Assembly (NCBI GenBank): GCA_020720045.1
Contig: DYPH01000010.1
Span: forward strand, 1 to 64,000
Reading direction: 5' to 3'
DNA: 64,000 bases
Source: Sorangium cellulosum
GTDB lineage: Bacteria > Myxococcota_A > Polyangia > Polyangiales > Polyangiaceae
Below the pieces are notes generated by a model that worked only from the letters and a program-made list of their open reading frames with translations, made no database searches and was not told the origin of the DNA. Each line of letters opens with the position of its first letter. The stretch's first letter is position 1. Positions 26,219 to 34,436 of the stretch are shown piece by piece. Both the position numbers and the translations under genes were made by a program.

Positions 26219-27748
26219 CTAGCGTTTGATCGCGTCGATCATATGCGGCGAAAGATGGTGAGAGAACGCGTAAATGCTCCACTGGGGGGGGACGCCGAGG
26301 CTCGTCGGAAAAAGGGAACCATCGGCGACGAAAAGTCCTTTGAGCTGGTGATGCTCGCCGGTCGACGCGACGACGCTCCGCTTCGGATCGTCCCCGAGCG
26401 CCATCGACCCCATCGGATGGACGGCGCTCATCGCGAGAGTATGCGGGCGGATAAAATCCATGGAAAGCGCGTTCAGCGCGGCGTCGGTGGTGACCGTCGG
26501 GGCGTCGATCGCCGGGAACGTCACCTCGGTCGCGCCGGCGGCAAGCAAGAGCCGACCACATGCGCGAAGGCCGATCGCAAGCTGGCGCCGGTCGGCCTCC
26601 GTCATCGCGTACTGGAGGAGCGGTCGCCCCCCTTCGCCAGCAATCACGCGCCCTTCCGTTTCGTCGTGGACCATGGCCGAAAATACGGCCAAATGCCGAT
26701 ACTTACGCATTCGCGTCATGTGCTTGGCCCCAAAGCCAGGGAGCATCGATGCGGTGCCGATCGGATGGGCGAAGGCGGTGAGGATCCAGACGCGCTTTTC
26801 CGCGCCTCGGCCGAACTCCAAGTATTCGGTGCACTCGTAGGACTGAGGAATTCCCCGGTGGGCATCGACCGGCTGCTCGAAGATGCCAGCCGCGACGCTC
26901 CCCGGGTGGAGGCGTAGTCCCCGGCCGCAACGGTCGTAGGGGTCGGGCACGTTGCTCGCGAGAGCAAGCGCCGCCGAGCCGGTTGCACTGCCGCCAAGGA
27001 CGACAATTTTTGCACGAATCTCAAAGGGGAAAGTCGCATTTCCGGCGTCGTCGACGAAGGTCCCGGCGACCCCGGTCGCCCGACTTCCATCGTGGAGGAT
27101 GCGATCGACGCGGGCATCGGAGAAGACCCGCCCCCCCGCTTCCATCGCCTGCGGAACGAGTATTTTCGCGGCGTTCTGCTTCGCGTCGTAGGCGCAGCCG
27201 AGTTCGCAGAACCCGGACCGCCGGCAGCCGACGCGGTTGTGCCTTAGGACGCCCCCGCGCCAGCCGAGCGCGGAGACTCCCCTTTGAAGAAGGCGATTGT
27301 TGCCATTGATCGCGTCCTCCGGAATCTCCGTGATCGACAGGTCGGCTTCGACGGCGGCGTAGCTCCGCTCGAGGTCGGCGGCCGACGCTCCGCTCACGCC
27401 GTAGTCGAGGGCCCACTGCTCCAAGATCGCGCTCGGCGTCCGCTTGCAGAGGTTCGTGTTGTGGAGGGTGCTCCCGCCGACGCCCCGCCCCTGCAGCACC
27501 CGAATCGCAAGATCGGCGGTCATTCGGCCGCCGCCATCCTGGAAAAGGAGCGGTAGCATTTCGTCTTCGCGCTGGTTGAATTGGGCGGGTGTGTGCCGTC
27601 CGCCCGCTTCGAGCCCCAGCACAGAGACGCCCGCACGAGCCAGCTGCCGGAGCGCCATCGAACCGCCCGCGCCGAGGCCGACAACAACCGCATCGACGCT
27701 GAGCGTCGCCGGCCCGGTGCGATTCCGGCCCTCTTCGAAGAGTGTCAA
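26219..27748 (-). CDS. GMC-family FAD-dependent oxidoreductase
   Basis: A 509-residue protein with the N-terminal FAD-binding Rossmann motif VVGLGAGGSMALRQLA, the substrate/FAD region RGVGGSTLHN, and the GMC C-terminal domain with HPMGSMALG and VADGSLFPTSLG. It should oxidise an alcohol, sugar or sterol-like substrate. Its start overlaps the stop of the upstream small-subunit gene (ATGA). The pair resembles membrane-linked gluconate/fructose-type dehydrogenases, in which the large subunit is exported by riding on the Tat signal of the small one. No cytochrome subunit is seen here. Confidence 0.88.
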   Translation of the reverse strand: MTLFEEGRNRTGPATLSVDAVVVGLGAGGSMALRQLARAGVSVLGLEAGGRHTPAQFNQREDEMLPLLFQDGGGRMTADLAIRVLQGRGVGGSTLHNTNLCKRTPSAILEQWALDYGVSGASAADLERSYAAVEADLSITEIPEDAINGNNRLLQRGVSALGWRGGVLRHNRVGCRRSGFCELGCAYDAKQNAAKILVPQAMEAGGRVFSDARVDRILHDGSRATGVAGTFVDDAGNATFPFEIRAKIVVLGGSATGSAALALASNVPDPYDRCGRGLRLHPGSVAAGIFEQPVDAHRGIPQSYECTEYLEFGRGAEKRVWILTAFAHPIGTASMLPGFGAKHMTRMRKYRHLAVFSAMVHDETEGRVIAGEGGRPLLQYAMTEADRRQLAIGLRACGRLLLAAGATEVTFPAIDAPTVTTDAALNALSMDFIRPHTLAMSAVHPMGSMALGDDPKRSVVASTGEHHQLKGLFVADGSLFPTSLGVPPQWSIYAFSHHLSPHMIDAIKR

Positions 27749-28326
27749 GGCGTCCTCCCAAGGAGGGGCCCGTCATAGCCGAGCCCTTTCCAGGTGCGCG
27801 AATCGCGATAATAGCCGAGGTAGATACACCCTTTGAGGGCGCCGAACGCCCCCCGAAGAAGCGGAATGCGGCTCGCCTCCATCCCGGCAAGCACCGCGTC
27901 CTGGTCAGCTGCCGAAAGGCGCGTGAAGCGGGATGCGTAGCCGACGGCGGTCGGCGCAAGTTGTTCTACATACTGCAAAAGTCGCAACAAATCGCGACGC
28001 AGTGGTCCGTCCATCGCTGCCACGTACCCGTCGACCCAGCGCGCCACGCCGACCTCTTCCGCGCTCGGCATGTCGACTCCATCGGTAGCGGCAATGCGCG
28101 AAGCGATGGCGGAAACAATGGCATATTCGGAAGCACTCAATGCAAGAAGCGTAGCTCCGGGCGGCTTCACGTAGCCGCGGCTGCGAACGAGGCCAACGCC
28201 CCCCGCCGCCGCAAGGAGCGCCGCGCCGAACGCCTTAACGAAGGTGCGTCGCGAGAGGCGCCCAGGGCCAACCGAGGCGCCGGCGGTGTCGCCAGCGGGT
28301 CGCTCGGGGGCATCGTTCGTCGCCAT
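27745..28326 (-). CDS. Gluconate 2-dehydrogenase subunit 3-like Tat protein
   Basis: A 193-residue protein with a twin-arginine signal, SRRTFVKAFGAALLAAAGG, near residues 25-43. The mature part has the subunit-3 pattern YAIVSAIASRIAATDGVDMPSA and later LRRDLLRLLQYVEQ. In characterised enzymes this small subunit carries the FAD subunit through the Tat system to the periplasm. It overlaps the GMC gene by 4 bases, so the two are translated together. It is divergent from coaE, with 55 bases between. Confidence 0.85.
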   Translation of the reverse strand: MATNDAPERPAGDTAGASVGPGRLSRRTFVKAFGAALLAAAGGVGLVRSRGYVKPPGATLLALSASEYAIVSAIASRIAATDGVDMPSAEEVGVARWVDGYVAAMDGPLRRDLLRLLQYVEQLAPTAVGYASRFTRLSAADQDAVLAGMEASRIPLLRGAFGALKGCIYLGYYRDSRTWKGLGYDGPLLGRTP

Positions 28327-28381
28327 GCCCGCCTCTTACTCGAAGGCACGGCGCCGCGGAATCGTAGTAGCCTTGCCTCCG

Positions 28382-29017
28382 ATGGGCGCGATGGATCTCT
28401 TTGGGCTTACCGGCGGAATTGCTTCAGGAAAGAGCACCGTTGGCACACGTTTTCGTGCCCGCGGGATTCCGGTGATCGATGCCGACGAGGTCGCCCGCGC
28501 GGTCGTCGCGAAAGGCACCGAAGGGCTCGCCGCCGTCGTCGCCGCGTTCGGAGGGCGCGTCCTCGCCGACGACGGGTCTCTCGACCGAAAAGTCCTCGGA
28601 AATCTGGTATTTGCCGATCCGCGCGCGCGCGCCACTCTGAACGGAATCACCCATCCTCGGGTCGCCGTCGAGACGGCCGCCCGCCAGGAAGCCCTCGCCG
28701 CCGCCGGCCACCCGCTCGCCTGCTACGAAGCGGCGCTCCTCATCGAACTCGGCCTCGCCGATGCGTTTCGCCCGCTCGTCGTCGTCGATCTCCCGCGCCC
28801 CATCCAGGAGGAGCGTCTCTGTGCACGCGATGGCATCGACCGCGCGGAAGCGTCGCGACGGATCGACGCCCAAGCGACCCCCAAAGACCGCCGAGCCGCC
28901 GCCGATTTTCTCCTCACCAATATCGGCCCCCGCGAAGAACTCCTCGCCGACGCCGACGCGACCCTCAATGCCATTACCGACCGCCTCGGCCTCCCACGCC
29001 AGCCTGCCGTTGCGTGA
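28382..29017 (+). CDS. coaE: Dephospho-CoA kinase
   Basis: A 211-residue kinase that phosphorylates dephospho-CoA in the last step of coenzyme A synthesis. It has the P-loop GLTGGIASGKSTVG at the N-terminus, the DADEVAR substrate motif, ITHPRV and the lid/CoA-domain phrase with YEAALLIELGLA. Two ATG codons nine bases apart (28382 and 28391) are possible; the second starts MDLFGLTGG and is equally good. It is convergent with the next gene, with a 4-base gap and no terminator visible. Confidence 0.95.
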   Translation: MGAMDLFGLTGGIASGKSTVGTRFRARGIPVIDADEVARAVVAKGTEGLAAVVAAFGGRVLADDGSLDRKVLGNLVFADPRARATLNGITHPRVAVETAARQEALAAAGHPLACYEAALLIELGLADAFRPLVVVDLPRPIQEERLCARDGIDRAEASRRIDAQATPKDRRAAADFLLTNIGPREELLADADATLNAITDRLGLPRQPAVA

Positions 29018-29021
29018 TGAT

Positions 29022-29648
29022 TTAGTCGTTGTCTTCGAGCACGCCGACGATGATCAAACGGCGATCTTTTCGACGGATCACCAGCGCGATGTGGTCGTTG
29101 AAGAGCTGCTCACCGAAGAAGGCGCTCCCGTCGATGTCGACAGTTGCCACCTCATCCCCCGGCTTCAAGTTCGGGTAACGCTTGGTATTCGCGGCGTCGG
29201 AGGCTTCCAGGTAGCTCTGGCGGCGAAGCGTCTCGTAGCGAACGAACGCCACCCCGACGAGGCGGTGGTAGTCCGAGTTCCTAAAGCGATTGTTGGCCTG
29301 GGGGAGCAATGGTTGGGCCCCTCCGCCAAAGCGGCTCGTGCTCCCGCCGACGAGCTGGGCATCGGGAGCGACCAATTCCGCGAGGGCGGAGGAATTCTCG
29401 TCGACCCATGCGTCGAAATAACGATTGAGAACAGCGATAATTCGGGCATCGGCGATCGGTTCGCGGAGCGTCGCTACGGCGCCGGCAGTCGCTTCGTCGG
29501 CCGGTTGGGTACGTGCGGGTGCTGCCTCAAGGGCGATGCCATCGGGAAGTCGCGGCGGAGCCCCTTCCGCAAAAGCGACCGGTGGGCGTTCTGCCGCCCC
29601 GCAGGCGGTGACGAGCGCCGCAAAGCCTAAAAGGCTAAAATTCTTCAT
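29022..29648 (-). CDS. Lipoprotein with NTF2/SnoaL-like domain
   Basis: A 208-residue protein starting MKNFSLLGFAALVTACG, a signal peptide with lipobox VTAC. After a Pro/Ala-rich spacer, the segment IIAVLNRYFDAWVDENSSALAELV resembles the first helix of NTF2/SnoaL-like domains, and the C-terminal strands fit a ligand-binding cone. No catalytic residues can be assigned. It is the last gene of a tight four-gene unit, 4 bases downstream of the glutamine-amidotransferase-like gene. A longer in-frame start would overlap that gene. Confidence 0.7.
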   Translation of the reverse strand: MKNFSLLGFAALVTACGAAERPPVAFAEGAPPRLPDGIALEAAPARTQPADEATAGAVATLREPIADARIIAVLNRYFDAWVDENSSALAELVAPDAQLVGGSTSRFGGGAQPLLPQANNRFRNSDYHRLVGVAFVRYETLRRQSYLEASDAANTKRYPNLKPGDEVATVDIDGSAFFGEQLFNDHIALVIRRKDRRLIIVGVLEDND

Positions 29649-29652
29649 AGAC

Positions 29653-30534
29653 TTAGACAGGTTCGACCCGTTGTTCGTCGCCGCGGTCGCGAGTGAGGAC
29701 GACGACATGGCGCGGGGCAACGGGTGTGTAGCGGGCATCGCCGTCATCTTCGGAGACGTCGTCAGCAACGAGAAGGGAAAAGTGCAGGCGCGACGGCGAC
29801 GGCACCTTCGCCCGAAGCTGGAAGTCGTCGGCAACGAGGGCAGCGGCGGCAACCTCCCCTTCCCAGCGCCGGAGGATCATCCGGGCAGAGCGCCCGTCGG
29901 GCGTCCGATCGGCGCCGTGGTAGGCGACCACGCGGTCGCCGTCGGTCACCAGAACATTCCCGACGGAGCCGCCGCCGAACTCCGCCGCCACCGCCTCGAT
30001 CTGGCCGACCAAGCCGCGGAGAGCCGCAAGGATCGCGTCGGTTGGAATGGGTGCAACGTGCAACATTCCCGCATCGTGGAGGAACGAGAGGAAGACGTGG
30101 AACGCGAGCTCGCTGTCGCCATCACCGCGGAGCGACGCACGCAAAAACGGAGGAAGATCTGCGAGTAAACGTGCACGCGCGTCGCCACCGGCAAGATTTC
30201 CGCCGGGGAAGATATGCGTTCCGGCGAAGAGCCATTGGCGCCAGCGATGGGGCCCTGCGTCGTCCGCCTGCAGCTTGCGTCCGTCCTCGCGGAGTGCCTC
30301 CTCAACGACGCCAATCACGCAATCGGTACGAAGGTCGCCAGCGATCGTCGTAAGCGACACTTCCCCGGCCTCCATCGGGCGGCGCCGAAGAAGGACGTCC
30401 CCCCCCTGGTAAAACCCGGCCCCCCAAACGAACGGGCGATCGGAGCGAAACGGCGCACGCCGCGGCGCCTCTTCCGCGAGGATCCGCGGGGCGACGTCTG
30501 CACGATTTCCGAGGAGCGCAAAAAGTCGAGCCAT
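29653..30534 (-). CDS. Class II glutamine amidotransferase-like protein lacking the nucleophile Cys
   Basis: A 293-residue Ntn-hydrolase-type protein similar to YafJ/EgtC class II amidotransferases. These begin MCRxxA, and Cys2 attacks glutamine after Met removal. Here the start is MARLFALLGNR: the second codon is GCT (Ala), so glutaminase activity is unlikely by the usual route. Other family-like pieces are present (RPFVWGAGFYQGG, then FAGTHIFPGGNLAGGDAR, and SDGDSE-type FHVFLSF). It may be a binding or regulatory protein, or may use another residue. It lies in a small operon with an HNH protein. Confidence 0.72.
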   Translation of the reverse strand: MARLFALLGNRADVAPRILAEEAPRRAPFRSDRPFVWGAGFYQGGDVLLRRRPMEAGEVSLTTIAGDLRTDCVIGVVEEALREDGRKLQADDAGPHRWRQWLFAGTHIFPGGNLAGGDARARLLADLPPFLRASLRGDGDSELAFHVFLSFLHDAGMLHVAPIPTDAILAALRGLVGQIEAVAAEFGGGSVGNVLVTDGDRVVAYHGADRTPDGRSARMILRRWEGEVAAAALVADDFQLRAKVPSPSRLHFSLLVADDVSEDDGDARYTPVAPRHVVVLTRDRGDEQRVEPV

Positions 30535-30555
30535 GGTCGAGCCTCGAAAGAAGGT

Positions 30556-30738
30556 CTAAATCTCTGATTTTACGTCGGTAGATCCCGGCGAACGCACCCG
30601 CACGATGCCTGCATCCTGCAGACTTTTCTCGGTTGCTGCGCGAAGACGCTTCTCGCGGTCGTCGGCAAAAAACCGAACGAAAAACGGAGCAAGGACCGCA
30701 GCAAATGCTCCGTAGCTCCACGGCGGCGGTGCTTCCAT
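30556..30738 (-). CDS. Small (60 aa) predicted protein
   Basis: A 60-residue frame with ATG start, MEAPPPWSYGAF, a hydrophobic stretch (AAVLAPFFVRFFA) and a charged C-terminus. It fits tightly between its neighbours on the same strand, 9 bases after the HNH gene and 21 bases before the amidotransferase-like gene. The position makes it likely to be translated. It could be a small membrane-associated protein. No family is recognised. Confidence 0.5.
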   Translation of the reverse strand: MEAPPPWSYGAFAAVLAPFFVRFFADDREKRLRAATEKSLQDAGIVRVRSPGSTDVKSEI

Positions 30739-30747
30739 CTCTCTCCG

Positions 30748-31185
30748 TTACACGCTTCCCGAGGGGTCGCGCCATCGTTCCGCGCGCCGCTTCTGGAGGA
30801 GTGTGATCATCGCTTCGAGCTTGGCGTCGCCGCGCGGCTTCCCGTCGTGCCGGATCCCCTTCCCGCCGTTGCAGCGGGCGCAGGCGAGCGCGAGATTTTC
30901 CACGCTGTCGCCGCCGCCGTGGTGGCGCGGGACGATGTGCTCGACGGTGGCGACACCGAGCAACGTGCCGTCGAGGTCGACGGAGAGCTGGGCGTTGCAA
31001 TGGATGCACTTGCCCGCCCAGACGACACCCCCGGCCGATCCGCCGAGCGGGCGTTTGGCGAAGGTCTTGTCGCTCGCGACGATCGCGAGCACGCGCGCAC
31101 GCCGCGGGAGTTCCTCCGCTTTGCGCGCAGTTTCCGCGGCTCCAAGTTCTGCTGCGCGCTGACGATCGCGACGCTTTGCTGCCAT
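30748..31185 (-). CDS. HNH endonuclease-domain protein
   Basis: A 145-residue protein with an HNH nuclease core: a zinc-binding CIHC, then VEHIVPRHHGGGDSVENLALAC and CARCNGGKG. His in EHIVPRHH would be catalytic and Asn in SVENL structural. The first 60 residues are basic and may bind DNA. It could nick or cut DNA, but stand-alone HNH proteins of this size have varied and mostly unknown roles. It is the first gene of the compact minus-strand unit that includes the nucleophile-less amidotransferase-like protein. Confidence 0.85.
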   Translation of the reverse strand: MAAKRRDRQRAAELGAAETARKAEELPRRARVLAIVASDKTFAKRPLGGSAGGVVWAGKCIHCNAQLSVDLDGTLLGVATVEHIVPRHHGGGDSVENLALACARCNGGKGIRHDGKPRGDAKLEAMITLLQKRRAERWRDPSGSV

Positions 31186-31201
31186 GGCTTTCCCCGAAAT
31201 G

Positions 31202-31239
31202 AAAAGAGCATCCTGCCAACCTGGCCCGGATGCTCTTTT
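31202..31239 (-). terminator. Intrinsic terminator of the SPOR gene
   Basis: A perfect 12-bp stem, AAAAGAGCATCC (31202-31213) with GGATGCTCTTTT (31228-31239), lies just downstream of the SPOR gene stop and before the HNH gene. On the minus strand it ends in a T-run. It separates two minus-strand transcription units. Confidence 0.85.
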
Positions 31240-31256
31240 CTACAAGATCTCTCGCT

Positions 31257-32084
31257 TCAATCGACTTTCGCGAGCTTCTTCCCTTTGGCGACCTCGTCCC
31301 CCTTGTCCTTGTCGGGGTTGACCACGAAGGGAACGACGTGCTCTTTCTTCTCGAATTCATTCCGATAAGCGGCTGCTTGCTGCTGGGACGCAAACGGACC
31401 GACACGCACGCGATACCAACGGCCGCCGCGCTCCTTGATGTCTACCGCGACGACATATGCCTTGTGACCACGCGTACGAAGCTGGTTTGCGAACGCCTCA
31501 GCTTCCTTCTCTTCTTTGAAGCTCGAGACCTGAAGAGAATAGCGCCCTTCGGAGCCCTTCGGAGCCATCGCTTGCGGCTCGTCGGTGGAACCGGCGGCGG
31601 CCACTTTCGTCAATGTATCCCGCGGATTCGTCGTGACCGACGTCGCCGAGAGGACGTTCCCCGCGGGCAGCGGAGCGATCGGGAGGCGGTCTCCTGCGGT
31701 CGGCGGGAGGCCGTCTTCCACAGCACGGGCGAGGCCCGGCCCCGGCGTCGTCTCCTCTTTTCCGCGAACGGCGGCGAGGGCCGTCGTCGGAGTCTCGCGA
31801 TCGCTCAAAATCCCAGGAAAAGTGACATCTTTCGCGTTGAGGTCGGTCGCCTTCGTCGGCGCGGAGACCTTCTGCGCGGAGACAAGCGCGCCGAGCGGAT
31901 CTGCCTTCACGTCGCTTTTTGTGTTTCGGGCGACGCCAAGCGTCATGGCGGCGAATGCGATGCAGGCGCCGCCGGCAGCGACGAAGGCGAGCGTCGACAG
32001 CTTCGGCCCCCGGTCTCCGTTTTCGGACTCCTGGATGCGTTCGAGATCGCGAACCCCTTCACTAGCGTTTCCGTTCCGAGACAT
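31257..32084 (-). CDS. SPOR-domain membrane protein
   Basis: A 275-residue protein from MSRNGNASEG. One membrane helix lies at about residues 30-50 (STLAFVAAGGACIAFAAM), followed by a long disordered linker and a C-terminal SPOR domain (about 195-262: RYSLQVSSFKEEKEAEAF, RVGPFASQQQAAAY). SPOR domains bind denuded peptidoglycan at division sites, so it should sit in the inner membrane with the domain in the periplasm. The longer in-frame extension was rejected because it crosses the divergent gene at 32206. It has its own terminator. Confidence 0.85.
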   Translation of the reverse strand: MSRNGNASEGVRDLERIQESENGDRGPKLSTLAFVAAGGACIAFAAMTLGVARNTKSDVKADPLGALVSAQKVSAPTKATDLNAKDVTFPGILSDRETPTTALAAVRGKEETTPGPGLARAVEDGLPPTAGDRLPIAPLPAGNVLSATSVTTNPRDTLTKVAAAGSTDEPQAMAPKGSEGRYSLQVSSFKEEKEAEAFANQLRTRGHKAYVVAVDIKERGGRWYRVRVGPFASQQQAAAYRNEFEKKEHVVPFVVNPDKDKGDEVAKGKKLAKVD

Positions 32085-32205
32085 AGGCCTCCGGTATAGC
32101 GCGGCTTCGCGTCGGGCCAAATTTATCGCGGGGTAGCCGACGGTCGACGTAAAGTCGTTCAAAACAGAGGCCGGGGTTTGAGGCTCGTGCTCGATTGCGC
32201 CGCCG

Positions 32206-33501
32206 ATGAGCCGCCTGCGTTTTTGCCTCGGGGTCGTTGCCACACTCTTCGCCGCGGGCGCCTGCAGCGAGGCGCCCGTTACCGAAGAAATTCCGGTCGT
32301 TCTCGCGACGAGTGACGCGTTCGCGAACCTGGACGCCACCGCGGGAACGCTGACCGTCGAGAACGCGCTTGGCGCAACGCTCGCGACCAAGACCGTGAAG
32401 GTCCCGGCGACGACGCTCACCGTCGGCGACTTGACCGCCGGCGAGGTGATCAACCTCGCGCTCCGAGTCACCGATCCGGCAGATGGCCGTCTCGCCCTCG
32501 TCGGTGAAACGGGTCTGTTTTCGGTAGGTTCCTCGCGCCCGATGCTCCTTCAGCGAACCGGAACCTTCGCGCCACTCACCGCCGCCGCGTTCGCCGTTGG
32601 CGACCAGGCGCCGCTCGTCGGAACCAGCGACGGGAACCTCGTGGCGGGGCTCGCGGACGGGACGCTCACCGTCCTCGACGGCCGCAGCCGGCGCGCGGGG
32701 CCGATCGCCTTGAAGCCGGCCGCCGTCGCGAATGCCTTCCTCGCGACCACCGACGCAATTTTGGTCATTGAAGGATCAGATCCTACGCGAGCGACCGCGG
32801 AAGTTCTCGATTTGAATGCTCGCGCATTTTATGCGATCGATCCACCGACAAATCTTCGTTTTGCCGACGTCGCTGGCGGCGCAACCGTCCGAACTCCTTC
32901 GGGCGGCAGCTTCCTGATCGGCGGGACGCGGACGACCGCGCCGTCGGCACGCGGTATTCGCGCAGCGAGCGATGGCACGCTGGAGCCTCTTCTTTTGCAG
33001 GCTTCACGGAAGGGGGCGGCGATCGTCCACGTCCCCGGTGTTGGCCTTGTCGTCGTCGGCGGCGCCGAAAGCGCGCCCGGGGCCGAACTCATTCTGGACG
33101 CAACAACAAACGGGACTTCATCGATTCGTCCCCTCTCGACAAACGCCGATTCTCGCACCGGACTTGCGCTCGCAAACTGGGATTCTCAGCGCGTGCTGGT
33201 TGCTGCCGAGGACGGCTCTCTCAGCCTATTGGACACGGTTTGCGCGCCGACCTGCCCGGTGACTCCCCTCCCCTCCTTGCCACCGGCGACCCATCGGACG
33301 GCGGTGGCCTCTGCCACCAACGACGTCCTCGTCGGCGGCGTAGAAGCGGGTGCGTTTGTCGTCCACCGTGTGCGCGCGAACGGAAGCAGCGTCGTCACGG
33401 GCCCGAGCGCACGCTCCGGCGGGCGACTCTTCCGCGCGTTTTCGAGCGGAATTCTGGTGGTTGGCGGCGACGCTACGCCTTGGCTCTTCCGAGGCGAATG
33501 A
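32206..33501 (+). CDS. Lipoprotein with beta-propeller-like repeats
   Basis: A 431-residue protein, MSRLRFCLGVVATLFAAGAC, with a signal peptide and lipobox AGAC (Cys20). The body shows repeated short strands with Gly-rich turns (GTSDGNLVAGLADGTLTVLDG, VVVGGAESAPGAE, VLVGGVEAGAFVV), consistent with a kelch-like or WD-like propeller of six or seven blades. It probably binds a partner in the envelope. It is convergent with the nucleotidyltransferase gene and overlaps its 3' end by 29 bases. Confidence 0.7.
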   Translation: MSRLRFCLGVVATLFAAGACSEAPVTEEIPVVLATSDAFANLDATAGTLTVENALGATLATKTVKVPATTLTVGDLTAGEVINLALRVTDPADGRLALVGETGLFSVGSSRPMLLQRTGTFAPLTAAAFAVGDQAPLVGTSDGNLVAGLADGTLTVLDGRSRRAGPIALKPAAVANAFLATTDAILVIEGSDPTRATAEVLDLNARAFYAIDPPTNLRFADVAGGATVRTPSGGSFLIGGTRTTAPSARGIRAASDGTLEPLLLQASRKGAAIVHVPGVGLVVVGGAESAPGAELILDATTNGTSSIRPLSTNADSRTGLALANWDSQRVLVAAEDGSLSLLDTVCAPTCPVTPLPSLPPATHRTAVASATNDVLVGGVEAGAFVVHRVRANGSSVVTGPSARSGGRLFRAFSSGILVVGGDATPWLFRGE

Positions 33502-34357
33502 TCCCCGCCGGCGTCGCGATCGCATCGACGACGTCTCCAACGAGGCGCGTGTTCGGCCAAATCACTGCATTATGCACATTTCCGTCGACGAACGAACCGG
33601 CGCCAACGACGGCCGTTTCGGCGCGGCCGGTGACGACGGCCCCCGATCCCAACCAGGAAATTTGCTGCCTCGCCGCAAGCCAAGCGCGGTTGGCAGCGAG
33701 GTAACTCTCCGGCGTGCCGACGTCAAAAAAAGGTGCGTCATACACATAACTGCCGACGGTCGCCCCGCGCCGAAGGGCGGGAAGGTACCCGTCGGTGACG
33801 AGGCAGCCGACTTCCGGAAGTGCTTCGCGAAGTGCCCCCCCAACAACATGAATTCCTAAAAATTCTGCGCTTTGTACCTCCGCGCCGAAGACCTCCTGGC
33901 GAAGGCGGACGACGCGGCCGGCGCCATCGAGGCCGACGTTTCCCGCGCCGATGGATGGCGGCCCGGCAAGGGGACGGACGACGAGCGTCCCGAGATGGCC
34001 AGGGCGGTGGGCGGAGGCAACCGCCGACGGATCGACGCCGGCGAGGATGTCGCCATTCCACACCAGCACGTTTCCGAGGCCGAGCGCCGAGGCCGCACGG
34101 ACGAGACCCCCAGCGGTTCCGAGGAGTGTGTCCTCGTCGGAAACACGTAGGCCGAGCGTGGCGGCCGCCTCGTGAAGGCGTGCTTTGGCGTGCCAGGCAT
34201 TCGCGACAATCGCGGAGAAACCGACACCGCGAAGCTGGGCAACGATGGTCGCCAAGGCGCTCTGATCACCAACCGGCACAAGCGGCTTTGGGAGGTCGTC
34301 GGTGAGTGGTCGAAGGCGGCTTCCGACGCCGGCTGCAAGAACAAACGCGGGAATCAT
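33473..34357 (-). CDS. Sugar-phosphate nucleotidyltransferase
   Basis: A 294-residue protein starting MIPAFVLAAGVGSRLRPLT, with the nucleotide-binding motif GxGxRLRPLT...PKP typical of sugar-1-phosphate nucleotidyltransferases. A VWNGDIL metal-binding stretch and LLGTAGGL substrate loop are present, and the C-terminus has hexapeptide-like turns. It could make an NDP-sugar for polysaccharide or peptidoglycan recycling (as MurU or ManC relatives do), but the sugar cannot be told. The start at 34357 places the motif at the N-terminus, as is usual; it overlaps a convergent gene by 29 bases. Confidence 0.85.
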   Translation of the reverse strand: MIPAFVLAAGVGSRLRPLTDDLPKPLVPVGDQSALATIVAQLRGVGFSAIVANAWHAKARLHEAAATLGLRVSDEDTLLGTAGGLVRAASALGLGNVLVWNGDILAGVDPSAVASAHRPGHLGTLVVRPLAGPPSIGAGNVGLDGAGRVVRLRQEVFGAEVQSAEFLGIHVVGGALREALPEVGCLVTDGYLPALRRGATVGSYVYDAPFFDVGTPESYLAANRAWLAARQQISWLGSGAVVTGRAETAVVGAGSFVDGNVHNAVIWPNTRLVGDVVDAIATPAGIIRLGRAKA

Positions 34358-34436
34358 TGCCGGGAACCATTTCCCGAAATGGGGCCAAGAAAGCAAAATC
34401 TTGCCCTTTTCCATGCAAGGTCGCTAGCGGAGCGGA

